A stretch of DNA of 64,000 nt from XYD12-FULL-36-8 sp964391015 (GTDB taxonomy: Bacteria > Bacteroidota > Ignavibacteria > Ignavibacteriales > Ignavibacteriaceae). The DNA is taken from the NCBI GenBank assembly GCA_964391015.1, contig CAYMKU010000009.1:41813-105812 (forward strand). Direction: 5' to 3'. The translations under genes were made by a program, and so were the position numbers. Positions 17,347 through 26,714 of the stretch are shown in pieces. A model generated the notes under the pieces. The model saw only the letters and a list, made by a program, of their open reading frames with translations. It was not told the origin of the DNA and ran no database searches. Positions within the stretch are counted from its first letter, which is position 1, and each line of letters starts with the position of its first letter.

Positions 17347-20300
17347 ATGAAAAATGTAATTGTACCATTTACTATTATTATTGTTTTCTCCTTAACGACA
17401 TTCAATCATTCATTTTCACAGAATGTAAGTGTATCGGGCGCTGTTTCCGGAAACGGTTCATATCCTACGTTAGCAGCTGCTTTTAATGCACTGAACGGAG
17501 GAGCCCAAACAAATGCAATTGTAAATATTTTGATTATCGGAAATACAACAGAGCCTGTTGCCGGTGCTGTCCTTAACAATGGTTCGTGGAACAGCATTTT
17601 AATTCAACCAAGCGGCGGACTGCAGCGAACTATTTCGTCTGCCGTTACACCGGGATTACCGTTGATTGATTTTAATGGTGCAGACAAAGTAAAAATTGAT
17701 GGTCTTAATTCAGGTGGAAACTCATTGATCATTTCAAACACTACTGCTGCATCAATTTTAGGTACCAGCACAGTTCGATTTCAGAGAGATGCTACTTTCA
17801 ATGTTATTACAAACTGTACAGTCCTCGGTTCCTCTACTGTAAGTTTCGGTCAGCACGGAGGTGTAATAATTTTTGGAACAAGTCCATCTATGGTCACAGG
17901 AAATGACAATAATACAATATCATTTTGTAATGTCGGACCTGCAGGATCAAACATTCCTACAAAATGTTTTGGATTTTTCGGAAGTACAAATTTCACGTCA
18001 TTGTATAACAGCAGTGATACAATTAGAAACTGCAACATCTATGATTACTTCAATCCGTATTTCAGAAGTGCCGGAATTCAGATTGACGTTGGAAATAAAG
18101 ATATAACGATAAAGGATAACAAGTTTTATCAGACCTCTCCCCGAACCCAAATTGTTGGAACAGATCATTCAGCTATATTTATAAGCAGTGCGTTGCATAA
18201 TGCAAGTCATAACTTTGTTATCTCCGGAAACACTATTGGCTTTGCTTCAGCACTTGGAACCGGATCTTATGATTTCAATGGTGTAACATTTTCGAAATTT
18301 ACTGGGATCTACATTTCAGCTGATACAATAGTTGCTTCAAGCATTCAGGGAAATACGATAGCCGGCATTTCCATGTCTGGTAATTTGAGTGGAACAGGCA
18401 ACAATGCTGTATTCAAAGGAATTTTTGTGGACAATAGTTTGGCAAATGTCGGAAACATAATTGGAAATACAATCGGGAGTCAGAATTCTACTACCGGGAT
18501 TTCAATTAATTCAGTTTCAACTTCAAGTTGCGAAGTAATTGGAATTTATAACTCAGGTATAAATAACTGGGTTTGTGCCAATAATCGTTTAGGCAACATT
18601 TCATGTTTCGCAAGCCTTGATTTAACTATAAATGGAATAGCAGCAAATATGCCTTCAACAAGAACATTTACATGTCAGAATAATGTTATCGGAGGGAGTA
18701 TTCAAAATTCAATTCAAAATTTTAATTCATCTCCAGGAGCTATTGTAAATGGCATTTTAGTAAATGGACCGCGTGGAATCATTATTGGTAATACAATCCG
18801 AAATCTTTCTTCAGCAGGGCAGACCCGTTTTAACTCTGTTTCACTAAATGGTATTGTCATCAATGCTCCATCTGCAGTTCAAACAATATCACAAAATACA
18901 ATTCACACGTTACGAAATACTAATACATCATTACCCGGAATTGTTAATGGAATTTCTTTTACCGGTTCATCCGGGACGAATTTGATTTCAAGGAATTTCA
19001 TCCATTCTCTACTTGCTTCTTTCAGCACGTCAGCTGTAAATGGCATTATTGCAAAAAGCGGTAATGCAACATATCAAAATAATATGATAAGACTTGGCGT
19101 AGATGAAGATGGGAATAGCATGAATATCGGAGCAACAATAAATGGAATCGATGAATCAGCAGGAACTAATAACTTCTACTTTAATAGCGTTTATCTTGGA
19201 GGAAATCCGGTAAATGGAAATTCAAATACATTTGCATTCACAAGCAGTGTAACAGGCAACGTAAGAAATTACAGAAACAATATATTTTATAATTCGCGGT
19301 CTAATGATGGCTCAACCGGGAAACACTATGCAGTCAAGGTTGGGGGGACTTCTCCGAATCCTACGGGACTTTTATTAAACAACAATAATTATTTCACAGA
19401 TGGTAATGGGGGAGTCATAGGTTTATTTAATGACACTGACAGAGTTAGTTTATCAGCATGGAAAACAGCAGTTGGTCAGGATACCAATAGTTTTAGTGCT
19501 GATCCGCATTACATTGAACCAAATGGATCTTCTTCCACCGTTAACCTGCATATTAATTCAATATTTCCTACAATTATCAGCAGCAGTGGTTTCAACATAG
19601 TATCAGTAACGGATGATTTTGATGGCCAATCAAGATCTTCACTAACTCCGGTAGACATCGGAGCCGATGCGGCCAATTTTCCACCATTATTTTCAAGTGA
19701 CATGAGAATTCTAAATTCAGCATTCAATAATCAAATTGTTTTAGTTGGTAATACTTATGATGTAATAGCAACGGCTGCAAATGTCGGGACGCTTGTGCAG
19801 GATTCTGTTCCCATTTATTATAGAATTAATGGAGGTTTACCAATCGGACCGCTTAGAGCAATTGGTCCTTTTCCTCAATTAGGAACCGGGTCTGTTGTAT
19901 TCGGCGGAGCAAGTTCATTCACACCTAGTTTAATTGGAATAAATACTTTAAAAATTTATACTGCACTGTCTGCAGATGAATATCGGGTCAATGATACATT
20001 AACAGTCTTGGTGAATGTTCAACAAAAAATTTCTTCATTCCCTTATGTTGAGACATTTTCTAATCTTGTCAATTGGTCAGTTGTTTTTGAAAATCCTTTA
20101 TTTGATACTCCCTTATGGGAATTGGGAAAATGCACAAGCCCAGCTGGTAAATTCTCTGACACAGCTGCATCAAGTAATTGTTATCTTGGTGCACCGGGAA
20201 GAAGAGAAATTTTAATGTCACCGGAGATGAACTTTTCATCGCTCACACTGCCCAATCTAAGTTTCTATGTATCATATTCAGGATATCCTAACTTAGATGA

Positions 20301-21729
20301 CAGTTTAGAGGTGTTATTATCAACTAATAGCGGCATATCATTTTTTAGTACAGCCACTGTTTATAATAAATCACAAAGAACTTCACCATCACTTGCTACA
20401 AGACCTACGAGATTTACTGAATTTTTTCCTGATTCTTCGAAGCAATGGCGACATGAGCAAATTAGTTTATCAAATGTAGCAGGGAACACAAGTGTAATTA
20501 TTGGATTTAGATCCAAAAGTGATTTTGGAAACAGGCAATGGATCGACAACGTGATTGTGAGTGAAGCAGAAAGTTTTACATCGCAAACAATACTCTCTCC
20601 GGGAGTATACAGCTTCGGAAATATTTCATTGGATATGAATTCGGTTGGTTTAAATATCCCAGGTTCAACAAATCAAACCAACAGACATTCCGGGATTATT
20701 AAGTTGCCTCCTGAAAAAAGTCATATTGTTGGCACAATGCAAAATAGAATCGGTGATGTAAGCATTATATCAAATAATATTTCTGAAAATCCTAGTGGCG
20801 GTAAACTCTGTGTTGTAACTTATCCTTTTCAAAATACTGTTCCATCAGTGGCTGCAAATGAAATTTCATCAAATGATAATCTCACAGGAGCAACTACAGG
20901 TGATAGCTCAAGATTCACTCCTAATAAAATCATACCGGATGTGTATTTTACGGGATCTTATTCAGGTAATGACTATTTGGGATATGCAAATTATGACATA
21001 AGTATAGATGTCTCGGGTATGACTTCTATACCAGATATTAATAAGGCATATATTATGAAAAGGACCGATTTAACAGCACCGTGGGTTTGTCAAAACACCA
21101 ACGTTTCTGGTAATAACCTTATAACTTCAGGTCTTGACAATTTCTCTGACTTTTCGATCGGAATAGAATCCCCGATCACTCCTGGCATAACTTTAAATCT
21201 TATGATGTTTATTGAAGGGTTTTATAATTCTACTACTAATACACAGGTAACTGATACGATAAAGGTGAATTTGCGAGATAGCGGCACACCATTTGGAGTG
21301 GTTGATTCTGCAAAAGCGATCTTAGCAACAAACGGAACATCTGAATTAATATTTTCTAATGCAACAAGTGGTACTTATTTTATTATTATCAAACATAGAA
21401 ACACCGTTGAAACATGGAGTAAAAACGCAGTGGCATTTACAACGGGAAGCTTAAGTAGTTATAACTTTACAACATCCAACACTCAGGCGTTCGGTAATAA
21501 TATGCTTCAAGTGGATGCATCACCGGTCAGATATGCAGTTTACGGCGGAGACATAAATCAAGACGGATTTGTTGATCTGACAGATATCACCTTAGTTTAC
21601 AATGATGCAAATTCTTTTGTAGCTGGTTATAAGGCAACAGATGTAACAGGAGATAACCTTATAGATCTGACTGATATTCTATTGACGTATAATAATAACA
21701 CAGCATTCGTTTCAGTTAAGAAGCCTTAG
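17347..21729 (+). CDS. Giant secreted beta-helix protein with CARDB-like, MAM/jelly-roll-like and dockerin-like domains, 1460 aa
   Basis: A signal peptide (residues 1-24, ending SFS) is followed by a long right-handed beta-helix region to about residue 780, with many GNTI and NNI turns. Next come a CARDB-like domain (about 785-895, PIYYRINGGLPIGP), a jelly-roll-like domain (about 900-1080, FSNLVNWSVV, SLTLPNLSFYVSYSG, RQWIDNVIVSE) and a further unassigned beta domain. From about residue 1281 the shared module is present: LNLMMFIEGFYN, IKHRNTVETWS, then GDINQDGFVDLTDIT and DVTGDNLIDLTDIL. The protein ends at once after the second calcium loop. A surface or secreted adhesive or structural role is inferred. 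It lies 208 bp after the preceding gene, with a palindromic repeat between them. Confidence 0.85.
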   Translation: MKNVIVPFTIIIVFSLTTFNHSFSQNVSVSGAVSGNGSYPTLAAAFNALNGGAQTNAIVNILIIGNTTEPVAGAVLNNGSWNSILIQPSGGLQRTISSAVTPGLPLIDFNGADKVKIDGLNSGGNSLIISNTTAASILGTSTVRFQRDATFNVITNCTVLGSSTVSFGQHGGVIIFGTSPSMVTGNDNNTISFCNVGPAGSNIPTKCFGFFGSTNFTSLYNSSDTIRNCNIYDYFNPYFRSAGIQIDVGNKDITIKDNKFYQTSPRTQIVGTDHSAIFISSALHNASHNFVISGNTIGFASALGTGSYDFNGVTFSKFTGIYISADTIVASSIQGNTIAGISMSGNLSGTGNNAVFKGIFVDNSLANVGNIIGNTIGSQNSTTGISINSVSTSSCEVIGIYNSGINNWVCANNRLGNISCFASLDLTINGIAANMPSTRTFTCQNNVIGGSIQNSIQNFNSSPGAIVNGILVNGPRGIIIGNTIRNLSSAGQTRFNSVSLNGIVINAPSAVQTISQNTIHTLRNTNTSLPGIVNGISFTGSSGTNLISRNFIHSLLASFSTSAVNGIIAKSGNATYQNNMIRLGVDEDGNSMNIGATINGIDESAGTNNFYFNSVYLGGNPVNGNSNTFAFTSSVTGNVRNYRNNIFYNSRSNDGSTGKHYAVKVGGTSPNPTGLLLNNNNYFTDGNGGVIGLFNDTDRVSLSAWKTAVGQDTNSFSADPHYIEPNGSSSTVNLHINSIFPTIISSSGFNIVSVTDDFDGQSRSSLTPVDIGADAANFPPLFSSDMRILNSAFNNQIVLVGNTYDVIATAANVGTLVQDSVPIYYRINGGLPIGPLRAIGPFPQLGTGSVVFGGASSFTPSLIGINTLKIYTALSADEYRVNDTLTVLVNVQQKISSFPYVETFSNLVNWSVVFENPLFDTPLWELGKCTSPAGKFSDTAASSNCYLGAPGRREILMSPEMNFSSLTLPNLSFYVSYSGYPNLDDSLEVLLSTNSGISFFSTATVYNKSQRTSPSLATRPTRFTEFFPDSSKQWRHEQISLSNVAGNTSVIIGFRSKSDFGNRQWIDNVIVSEAESFTSQTILSPGVYSFGNISLDMNSVGLNIPGSTNQTNRHSGIIKLPPEKSHIVGTMQNRIGDVSIISNNISENPSGGKLCVVTYPFQNTVPSVAANEISSNDNLTGATTGDSSRFTPNKIIPDVYFTGSYSGNDYLGYANYDISIDVSGMTSIPDINKAYIMKRTDLTAPWVCQNTNVSGNNLITSGLDNFSDFSIGIESPITPGITLNLMMFIEGFYNSTTNTQVTDTIKVNLRDSGTPFGVVDSAKAILATNGTSELIFSNATSGTYFIIIKHRNTVETWSKNAVAFTTGSLSSYNFTTSNTQAFGNNMLQVDASPVRYAVYGGDINQDGFVDLTDITLVYNDANSFVAGYKATDVTGDNLIDLTDILLTYNNNTAFVSVKKP

Positions 21730-21798
21730 GAGCAAATTAGTTTGTTATGACAAGTTTCTCCAGCTTAAATAACCCCATGACAAGTTAAACGTTGTTTT

Positions 21799-21971
21799 CT
21801 ATTCGTCGATGATATTTGCATATCTTTCCCTCACTATTTTATCCAATTCCGAATCTGATTTAATTCTATTTTTAAATATCCACTCATTGAGATCTTTTTT
21901 TGAAAAGAAAATTTTCTTCTCACCAGGTTTGTAATATTTTTGTGAGTACATTTATAGAGATAAGACTTAGA
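21799..21971 (-). pseudogene. Excisionase-like HTH (HTH_17 type) remnant, frameshifted
   Basis: The minus strand reads SKSYLYKCTHKNI in one frame (to about 21971). In the next frame an ATG at 21951 opens MYSQKYYKPGEKKIFFSKKD, which continues through LNEWIFKNRIKSDSELDKIV to the stop at 21799. Joined, these match the C-terminal part of the small winged-helix proteins (excisionase/MerR-like, HTH_17) that accompany integrases. The N-terminal third is missing or unrecognisable. This fills most of the 354-bp gap 21730-22083. It lies immediately beyond the distal end of the Tc toxin gene cluster. Confidence 0.6.
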
Positions 21972-22083
21972 GTTTTTATTTATTTGCTAGCTTAAGCGAA
22001 GCTCATAGGGCTACTCCAAGTATTTATAAAGAATATTTTCAATTCTATTGAGCTGCTTTTCTATGTTTGTTGATTTCACTTTA

Positions 22084-22488
22084 TTATAAAGATTGATCTA
22101 TAAGTCGTAATGAATTATCATAATCTTTAAGCATTTTTTCACCTTTGGCTACATCATATAATGCTTTAGGGTTTTTCTCAATTCTTGAAAAATTAATCCG
22201 ACTTAGATCTTTCCGTAGCTTCTTTCTTGCGTTTTCATTATTAGGCTCTTGTTCAAGTTCTCTTGTTGTGTTTGTGATTTCAACTAACTCCTGACTAACT
22301 TTTATAGATACTATTGAAGGGTATCCTATCATTACTATGGGAAAAATAAAGTAAAAAAATAAACTTTTTATATCTTCCTTGTTTTTTACTCTGTGTAAAA
22401 GAATGTAAATCAGAACAATAAACAGCACAGTTCCTAAAATCATGAGAAGAATTTCCCAGGGTTCAAGATTTTCAATGAGTTCACCCAT
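22084..22488 (-). CDS. Two-TM small membrane protein, holin-like candidate, 134 aa
   Basis: Two hydrophobic helices are evident at about residues 12-32 (EILLMILGTVLFIVLIYILL) and 42-62 (SLFFYFIFPIVMIGYPSIVS), separated by a short charged loop. A helical, charged C-terminal tail of about 70 residues follows. The size and topology suit a holin or a small membrane anchor, but no family signature was recognised. The holin reading rests on its place 92 bp downstream of the cell-wall amidase gene, on the same strand. An unrelated membrane protein remains possible. Confidence 0.6.
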   Translation of the reverse strand: MGELIENLEPWEILLMILGTVLFIVLIYILLHRVKNKEDIKSLFFYFIFPIVMIGYPSIVSIKVSQELVEITNTTRELEQEPNNENARKKLRKDLSRINFSRIEKNPKALYDVAKGEKMLKDYDNSLRLIDQSL

Positions 22489-22580
22489 AATTTATATTTA
22501 TTTTAAAATTTCTGATGAAAGTTTTTAAAAGAAAGTATTTATTCGATTAATTATTCAAGATCCCTTAAAGAATAGAAAAT

Positions 22581-23339
22581 TCATTTGTATTCCAAGAAAC
22601 CCTTATTAATTTTAGTGATCTTTCTCCTGTTTAACCTGAATACACCTATACCATTACTACTGCCTTCCGGATTGCTGTTGCCTTCGATAGTATATAAAAA
22701 TCCTCCTTCTTGCTTTTCGATTATACCTGTATGACCATTAGTTCCGCCTGTGTTAATAATAAATATTTGACCGGGTTTAACCAGAGATGGTTTATTCACA
22801 GCATCCAAGTAAGGAATTTTTCTAGCCGCTGTATTATTCCAATGAGTCATGCAATGAGCGGTTTTGACTAACGGATTAGTACGACCTAAATTTCGAGCAG
22901 CATCATCGAAACACCAATACACAAAAGCCATACACCAAAAATACCCTGGTTTCAATCCGACGCTTGCCAGATACCTATTTACTTCGGGATCACCGGTATT
23001 GCTCCCTAATGGATTCTCCATCACTCCTACTTGTGAAATTGCAATTTTAAGTGCCTCTTTTAGTAATTCATTAGGAGTGTCATCGACGGCAGGGATTGAA
23101 GCAGCTCCAAATAATTCTGCCCAGGTAATTGGACCAACTTTGCCATCTATCTCAAGCGGATTCCCATTTTTATCACTTCGTGTGGCTTGAAATCGCTTAA
23201 CAGCCCCAAATGTTTGTGATCCGAAGATTCCATCAACATCTATCGGTCCACATCCCACTTCATTTAATCTTTGTTGTATAGCTTTAACAGTAGTTTTATT
23301 ACTATCACTTTTGGTGATTACACGATTAGGATAATCCAT
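22581..23339 (-). CDS. Peptidoglycan-binding CHAP-type amidase (endolysin-like), 252 aa
   Basis: Residues about 12-78 form a PG_binding_1 domain (VKAIQQRLNEVGCGPIDVDG, FGSQTFGAVKRFQ, DGKVGPITWAELFG). Residues about 92-252 look like a CHAP/NlpC-type cysteine hydrolase. The likely nucleophile is Cys136 in YFWCMAFVYWC, the likely His is 203 in NGHTGIIE, and the polar partner lies in TIEGNSN near 219-221. There is no signal peptide, as is usual for phage-type endolysins that need a holin. It cleaves peptide or amide bonds of peptidoglycan (family knowledge). It lies downstream in the Tc toxin cluster next to a two-TM protein, which suggests controlled lysis as the release route. Confidence 0.85.
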   Translation of the reverse strand: MDYPNRVITKSDSNKTTVKAIQQRLNEVGCGPIDVDGIFGSQTFGAVKRFQATRSDKNGNPLEIDGKVGPITWAELFGAASIPAVDDTPNELLKEALKIAISQVGVMENPLGSNTGDPEVNRYLASVGLKPGYFWCMAFVYWCFDDAARNLGRTNPLVKTAHCMTHWNNTAARKIPYLDAVNKPSLVKPGQIFIINTGGTNGHTGIIEKQEGGFLYTIEGNSNPEGSSNGIGVFRLNRRKITKINKGFLEYK

Positions 23340-23487
23340 AAGTATTTAATTTAATTGGGTTTATTAAAATTTTTTTTAAATTATTCTGAGAAAAAGTTTT
23401 GAATTTATTTGATATCTTTTTGAATATGAACTCTAATCTTTATTATTCCATTTTTGTTGATGTTTTAACATTATTAAAGACTTTACA

Positions 23488-23679
23488 TTAACATTCCTGA
23501 TATGACCATGCAAATTCAATATCATGACCGGTTTTTCTTTTTATCTTAATTGTAAAAGTAGTTTCTCCTATTTCTTCAATCCAAAAGTAATTTGCTGAAA
23601 AAAATATAGAAGTAGGAGACAAATCAGTCAGAGGTGTCACCATAGAATCCTTGCGAAAGAGGTAAAATATCGAGACCAT
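23488..23679 (-). other. Out-of-frame C-terminal domain of the beta-helix protein
   Basis: This 63-codon frame overlaps the end of the beta-helix gene. Its segment DSMVTPLTDLSPTSIFFSAN, then WIEEIGETTFTIKIKRKTG and HDIEFAWSYQE, has the strand pattern of a small C-terminal beta domain found after VTHGL in secreted and phage proteins. Removing one G from CAAGGATTC joins PLSQ to DSMVTPLTD without a gap. It is therefore read as the natural end of the 508-aa protein, not a separate gene. Confidence 0.65.
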
Positions 23680-25150
23680 GTGTAACGATTTTTGAAATAT
23701 TACCGCTGACTATAACATCAGTGCCAGTTGTCTCGGTTTTAAATCCCGTATTTCTTCTTACAATTCCGTGCTCTCTGACCTCATTCCAATCCACTCCTGT
23801 TATATTTCCATAGAAATAATTATCTTCAATTACAAAGCCCTTTGCTTCATTTCGTATTACTATACCGTAATTTTGTAGATATCCTTCTTCATTTTTATTA
23901 TAAAAAATATTATCGCGGATGATACACTTTGGTATGCTACCGGGATCTTGAGTTGCAAATCCGACATTTATAGTAATCCCGGACTGATTATATTTATAAT
24001 CGCCATCAAACGAACCCCGATTATTGTTACCAATAAAATTGTCTGTTATCATTGTATTTGCCCATCCATTTTGAGAATTACCGACCCTGATCCCGTTTCC
24101 AGAATTGTCTTCAATCTGATTTCCACAGACCAAAGTATTATAATGTCCCGTATATATACCTGAGCGATGTTGTATTTCTGAAGTTTCGTCACCAACAGCA
24201 TGATGACCATTTCCAATACAAATATTATTTGAGACTATGGTCTTTTTACCCCAAAAAGAATTTGCTTCGATTCCGTGCCCTCCGTTTTTCAAACAATGAT
24301 TTCCGGAGATAATAATCTGTTCCGTTGATGCTTCAGGTTCAACAAGGTTAGGTTCCTTTTCATCTGCACCAAGTGCTCCTCCCACAATAATTCCATGCCC
24401 CTGACCAAACACCATTTTTTGATCGTTGTCAGCGAGGAAGCAATTTACAATCTTAACACAACCGGAACCGCTCCAAACACTAATGCCTGTTGAGCCACAA
24501 TTACGAACATCACATCCATCTATTAAAATATTTTTTGCATGATGAAATGTAAATCCAGGATAATTAAGTAAAGGGTCCTCAATTGTTTTACGACATGAAT
24601 CCAAACCTGCATTTGAAATAAAACACTTTGTAATTACTATGTTTTCAGTTACTATATCATCATTTGAATCACCACCATATATAGCCGGACCTCCGCAGTT
24701 ATCAAAGTAACAATTCTCAATTTTAATGTGATGTGAACCATTCATACTTATAGCATTACATGTGTCATTAATCCCATTTTCTTTAATATGAATACCTTGA
24801 AAAGCAAGATTTCTTAATGTCACATTGTCAACACGTTCCAGGGAAAAACATTTTGTAGCATCAAATTCACCAGTTGTAAACACTGTACCTTTTCCAAATC
24901 CTGCTGATTCACCTTCAAGAAAAATTCCGCTCTTTAATTCTATTGTATTAGAAAGTGTGTAAATACCTGCGCAAACAAAAATTTTTCCACCTATGTCAGA
25001 CATTCTATTAATTGCATCCCTGAGAACTACGAAAGCATTACTATCACTATATATTGCAGAAGAGACTCCATTTCGGACATCGACAGAACAAAAGACGTCC
25101 GAATCTCCTGACTTATCGATATAGATTATACAACTTGATTCAGTGCTCAT
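23624..25150 (-). CDS. Right-handed beta-helix (pectate-lyase-like, tail-spike-like) protein, frameshifted at the C-terminus
   Basis: The open frame gives 508 aa with no signal peptide. Residues about 35-75 match the start of a pectate-lyase-like superhelix (ALRDAINRMSDIGGKIFVCAG, GIYTLSNTIEL, GIFLEGESAGFGKGT). About ten helical turns follow (ISMNGSHHIKIENCYFDNCG, ISVWSGSGCVKIVNCF, GIRVGNSQNG). The frame ends GLDILPLSQGFYGDTSD, but the family's usual end continues in the next frame (see 23488-23679), so one extra G near 23655 probably truncates it. Similar proteins are sugar-binding or sugar-cleaving spikes of phages and surface structures; the substrate is unknown here. It lies between the HEXXH gene region and the amidase gene. 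Confidence 0.8.
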   Translation of the reverse strand: MSTESSCIIYIDKSGDSDVFCSVDVRNGVSSAIYSDSNAFVVLRDAINRMSDIGGKIFVCAGIYTLSNTIELKSGIFLEGESAGFGKGTVFTTGEFDATKCFSLERVDNVTLRNLAFQGIHIKENGINDTCNAISMNGSHHIKIENCYFDNCGGPAIYGGDSNDDIVTENIVITKCFISNAGLDSCRKTIEDPLLNYPGFTFHHAKNILIDGCDVRNCGSTGISVWSGSGCVKIVNCFLADNDQKMVFGQGHGIIVGGALGADEKEPNLVEPEASTEQIIISGNHCLKNGGHGIEANSFWGKKTIVSNNICIGNGHHAVGDETSEIQHRSGIYTGHYNTLVCGNQIEDNSGNGIRVGNSQNGWANTMITDNFIGNNNRGSFDGDYKYNQSGITINVGFATQDPGSIPKCIIRDNIFYNKNEEGYLQNYGIVIRNEAKGFVIEDNYFYGNITGVDWNEVREHGIVRRNTGFKTETTGTDVIVSGNISKIVTHGLDILPLSQGFYGDTSD

Positions 25151-25196
25151 ATAGTAAGATTTAAAATTTAGTTATCTATTCCAAAAAACGATCAGA

Positions 25197-25418
25197 TTAA
25201 TTCTTTATAATTGCATCAAAGAATTTTTTTAAACTGATATGTTTCCATCCATTGTTGTTGTAACTTCTGAAGAATCTTCCAAAAAGTACTGAGTAACTCT
25301 GTAAGGACAACAAATTTCCGTCTTCTACTTCTGATTTGTCGGTGTCACTAACGCCTGCCTTGGGTTGGTGCGGAATTATCATGCTGGCTCTTTTAAGAAC
25401 TCTGTGAATGCATTTCAA
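25197..25418 (-). CDS. Small hypothetical protein, 73 aa
   Basis: A short frame lies between the HEXXH gene (40 bp upstream) and the beta-helix gene (46 bp downstream) on the same strand, with no competing gene. The product is basic and lacks a signal peptide or TM helix (MKCIHRVLKRASMIIPHQPK...; ends SLKKFFDAIIKN). No family was recognised. Its spacing suits an operon member, but it could be a chance frame. Confidence 0.35.
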   Translation of the reverse strand: MKCIHRVLKRASMIIPHQPKAGVSDTDKSEVEDGNLLSLQSYSVLFGRFFRSYNNNGWKHISLKKFFDAIIKN

Positions 25419-25457
25419 ATAGTTAATATCAGCAATTTTATGCCCTAGTAGTTTGGC

Positions 25458-26327
25458 TTATGATTGATCAAAATATTTTTCTCTCGTTCTTAATACCAGT
25501 CCAGCTAATTCAAACAATACTTGCCTTCCGTGTTCAGTAATGAATTCAGTATTATTTACTAAATCCTCTAAACAAATTATAAGTGGGTCAATAAATTTCT
25601 CAGTTAGGTTTTGTTTGTTAATCTTTAGATAATGCTCAATGATGTTGAATGAAACAAATGCAGAATGATATGATTTATCATAACCTCGTTTGACTTGGCG
25701 AATGGCACTTGTTGCTAATGCATCTTTTTCTTCTAACCTTTTTCCCCCTTCAACAAAAATACCATTAACCATATCGTCAAGAAATAAAATATTATGAGTA
25801 AACTCGTGTATCAAGTTTTCCAACCATTCCACATCTTTCCAATTTCTATCCGGAGCAAGCCAAATTAAACCAATACGGTTTGAAACTGTTCCTCCACTAT
25901 AACCAGGTCTTTTTCCAAATATAATAAAAGAGATTACTTTTTTGAAACAATCGAAAGTCTCCGGAAATGTCACTTTGAATTGACTAATTGCATTATGATA
26001 TTTCTCTTCAAAATATTTTCTCTCTGAATTCAGATAATTAGCATCGCCAGGAATTTCTTCATTACCAATGAGATTTTTCAATGCATTTTTAAAAATTATA
26101 GTTTCATTATCATACCATACTATTTCTGGCTCATCTTGAATATGAGATATATTAGCTAAATCATTATGTTGAAGAATTTTTATTGTATCCCAAAATGAAT
26201 CAGTGCTAGTCTTCATTTCTAGATTGTTTTCAACAAAAATTTTAGTTGCCTCAACATTTGAAAGAATAGAGTCTGGTTGCATGATACTACAACCAAACTC
26301 TTTAATCAGAATTTTTCCCACGTGCAT
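25458..26327 (-). CDS. HEXXH-motif protein, possible peptide-modification enzyme or metallopeptidase, 289 aa
   Basis: The core motif is HEFTH at residues 174-178 (WLENLIHEFTHNILFLDD), followed about 36 residues later by RGYDKSYHSAFVSF (R214, H221). HExxH followed by an Arg...His block of this type is the layout of the HEXXH-motif putative peptide-modification proteins seen in some RiPP loci. A simple zinc peptidase is the alternative. There is no signal peptide, so it acts in the cytoplasm. The start codon shares one base with the stop of the 89-aa gene (TAATG), indicating translational coupling. It lies directly after the TcA gene in the toxin cluster. It might process the 89-aa peptide or a Tc component; this is inference. 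Confidence 0.7.
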   Translation of the reverse strand: MHVGKILIKEFGCSIMQPDSILSNVEATKIFVENNLEMKTSTDSFWDTIKILQHNDLANISHIQDEPEIVWYDNETIIFKNALKNLIGNEEIPGDANYLNSERKYFEEKYHNAISQFKVTFPETFDCFKKVISFIIFGKRPGYSGGTVSNRIGLIWLAPDRNWKDVEWLENLIHEFTHNILFLDDMVNGIFVEGGKRLEEKDALATSAIRQVKRGYDKSYHSAFVSFNIIEHYLKINKQNLTEKFIDPLIICLEDLVNNTEFITEHGRQVLFELAGLVLRTREKYFDQS

Positions 26328-26596
26328 TATTGTCCTTTATGTCGTTTTACAAACTCCTGTAAGTTCTTTGCAGCCAACTCTGCGCTTTCACGGACAATCC
26401 GTGTTACTTCCTGTTCCGTTTCGTTTGCAATTTTCATTACATAGTGAGCTTGGTCACCGGCAATTTTCATTACAAATACTGCACTGTCAGAGCTATGCCT
26501 TGACAGATATTTTTTGATGTTATTACTTGCAAAGTCAGCAGTAAATGCTGCTGCTTCAGCTGCACTAAGCAGTTCTGCGGTTTTCTTTTTGTCCAT
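26327..26596 (-). CDS. Small helical protein coupled to the HEXXH gene, 89 aa
   Basis: The product is Ala/Lys/Glu-rich and almost wholly helical (LLSAAEAAAFTADFASNN, IAGDQAHYVMKIANETEQEV, ESAELAAKNLQEFVKRHKGQ), with two similar internal segments around VFVMKIAGDQ and YVMKIANETE. There is no signal peptide, TM segment or Cys. It overlaps the HEXXH gene by one base. It could be a substrate or precursor peptide, a partner subunit, or an antitoxin-like helper. A 216-bp upstream gap holding a perfect palindrome suggests its own promoter, separate from TcA. The function is not known. Confidence 0.6.
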   Translation of the reverse strand: MDKKKTAELLSAAEAAAFTADFASNNIKKYLSRHSSDSAVFVMKIAGDQAHYVMKIANETEQEVTRIVRESAELAAKNLQEFVKRHKGQ

Positions 26597-26714
26597 AATT
26601 TTTTAAGTTTTAGTTTGTAAATGTAAAAATGCGAATATTTAGATTTGGAAATTCATGACAACTTTAAATTTAGGAACTTTATTATTGAAAACAAATATGT
26701 AATTTTCTACTGCT

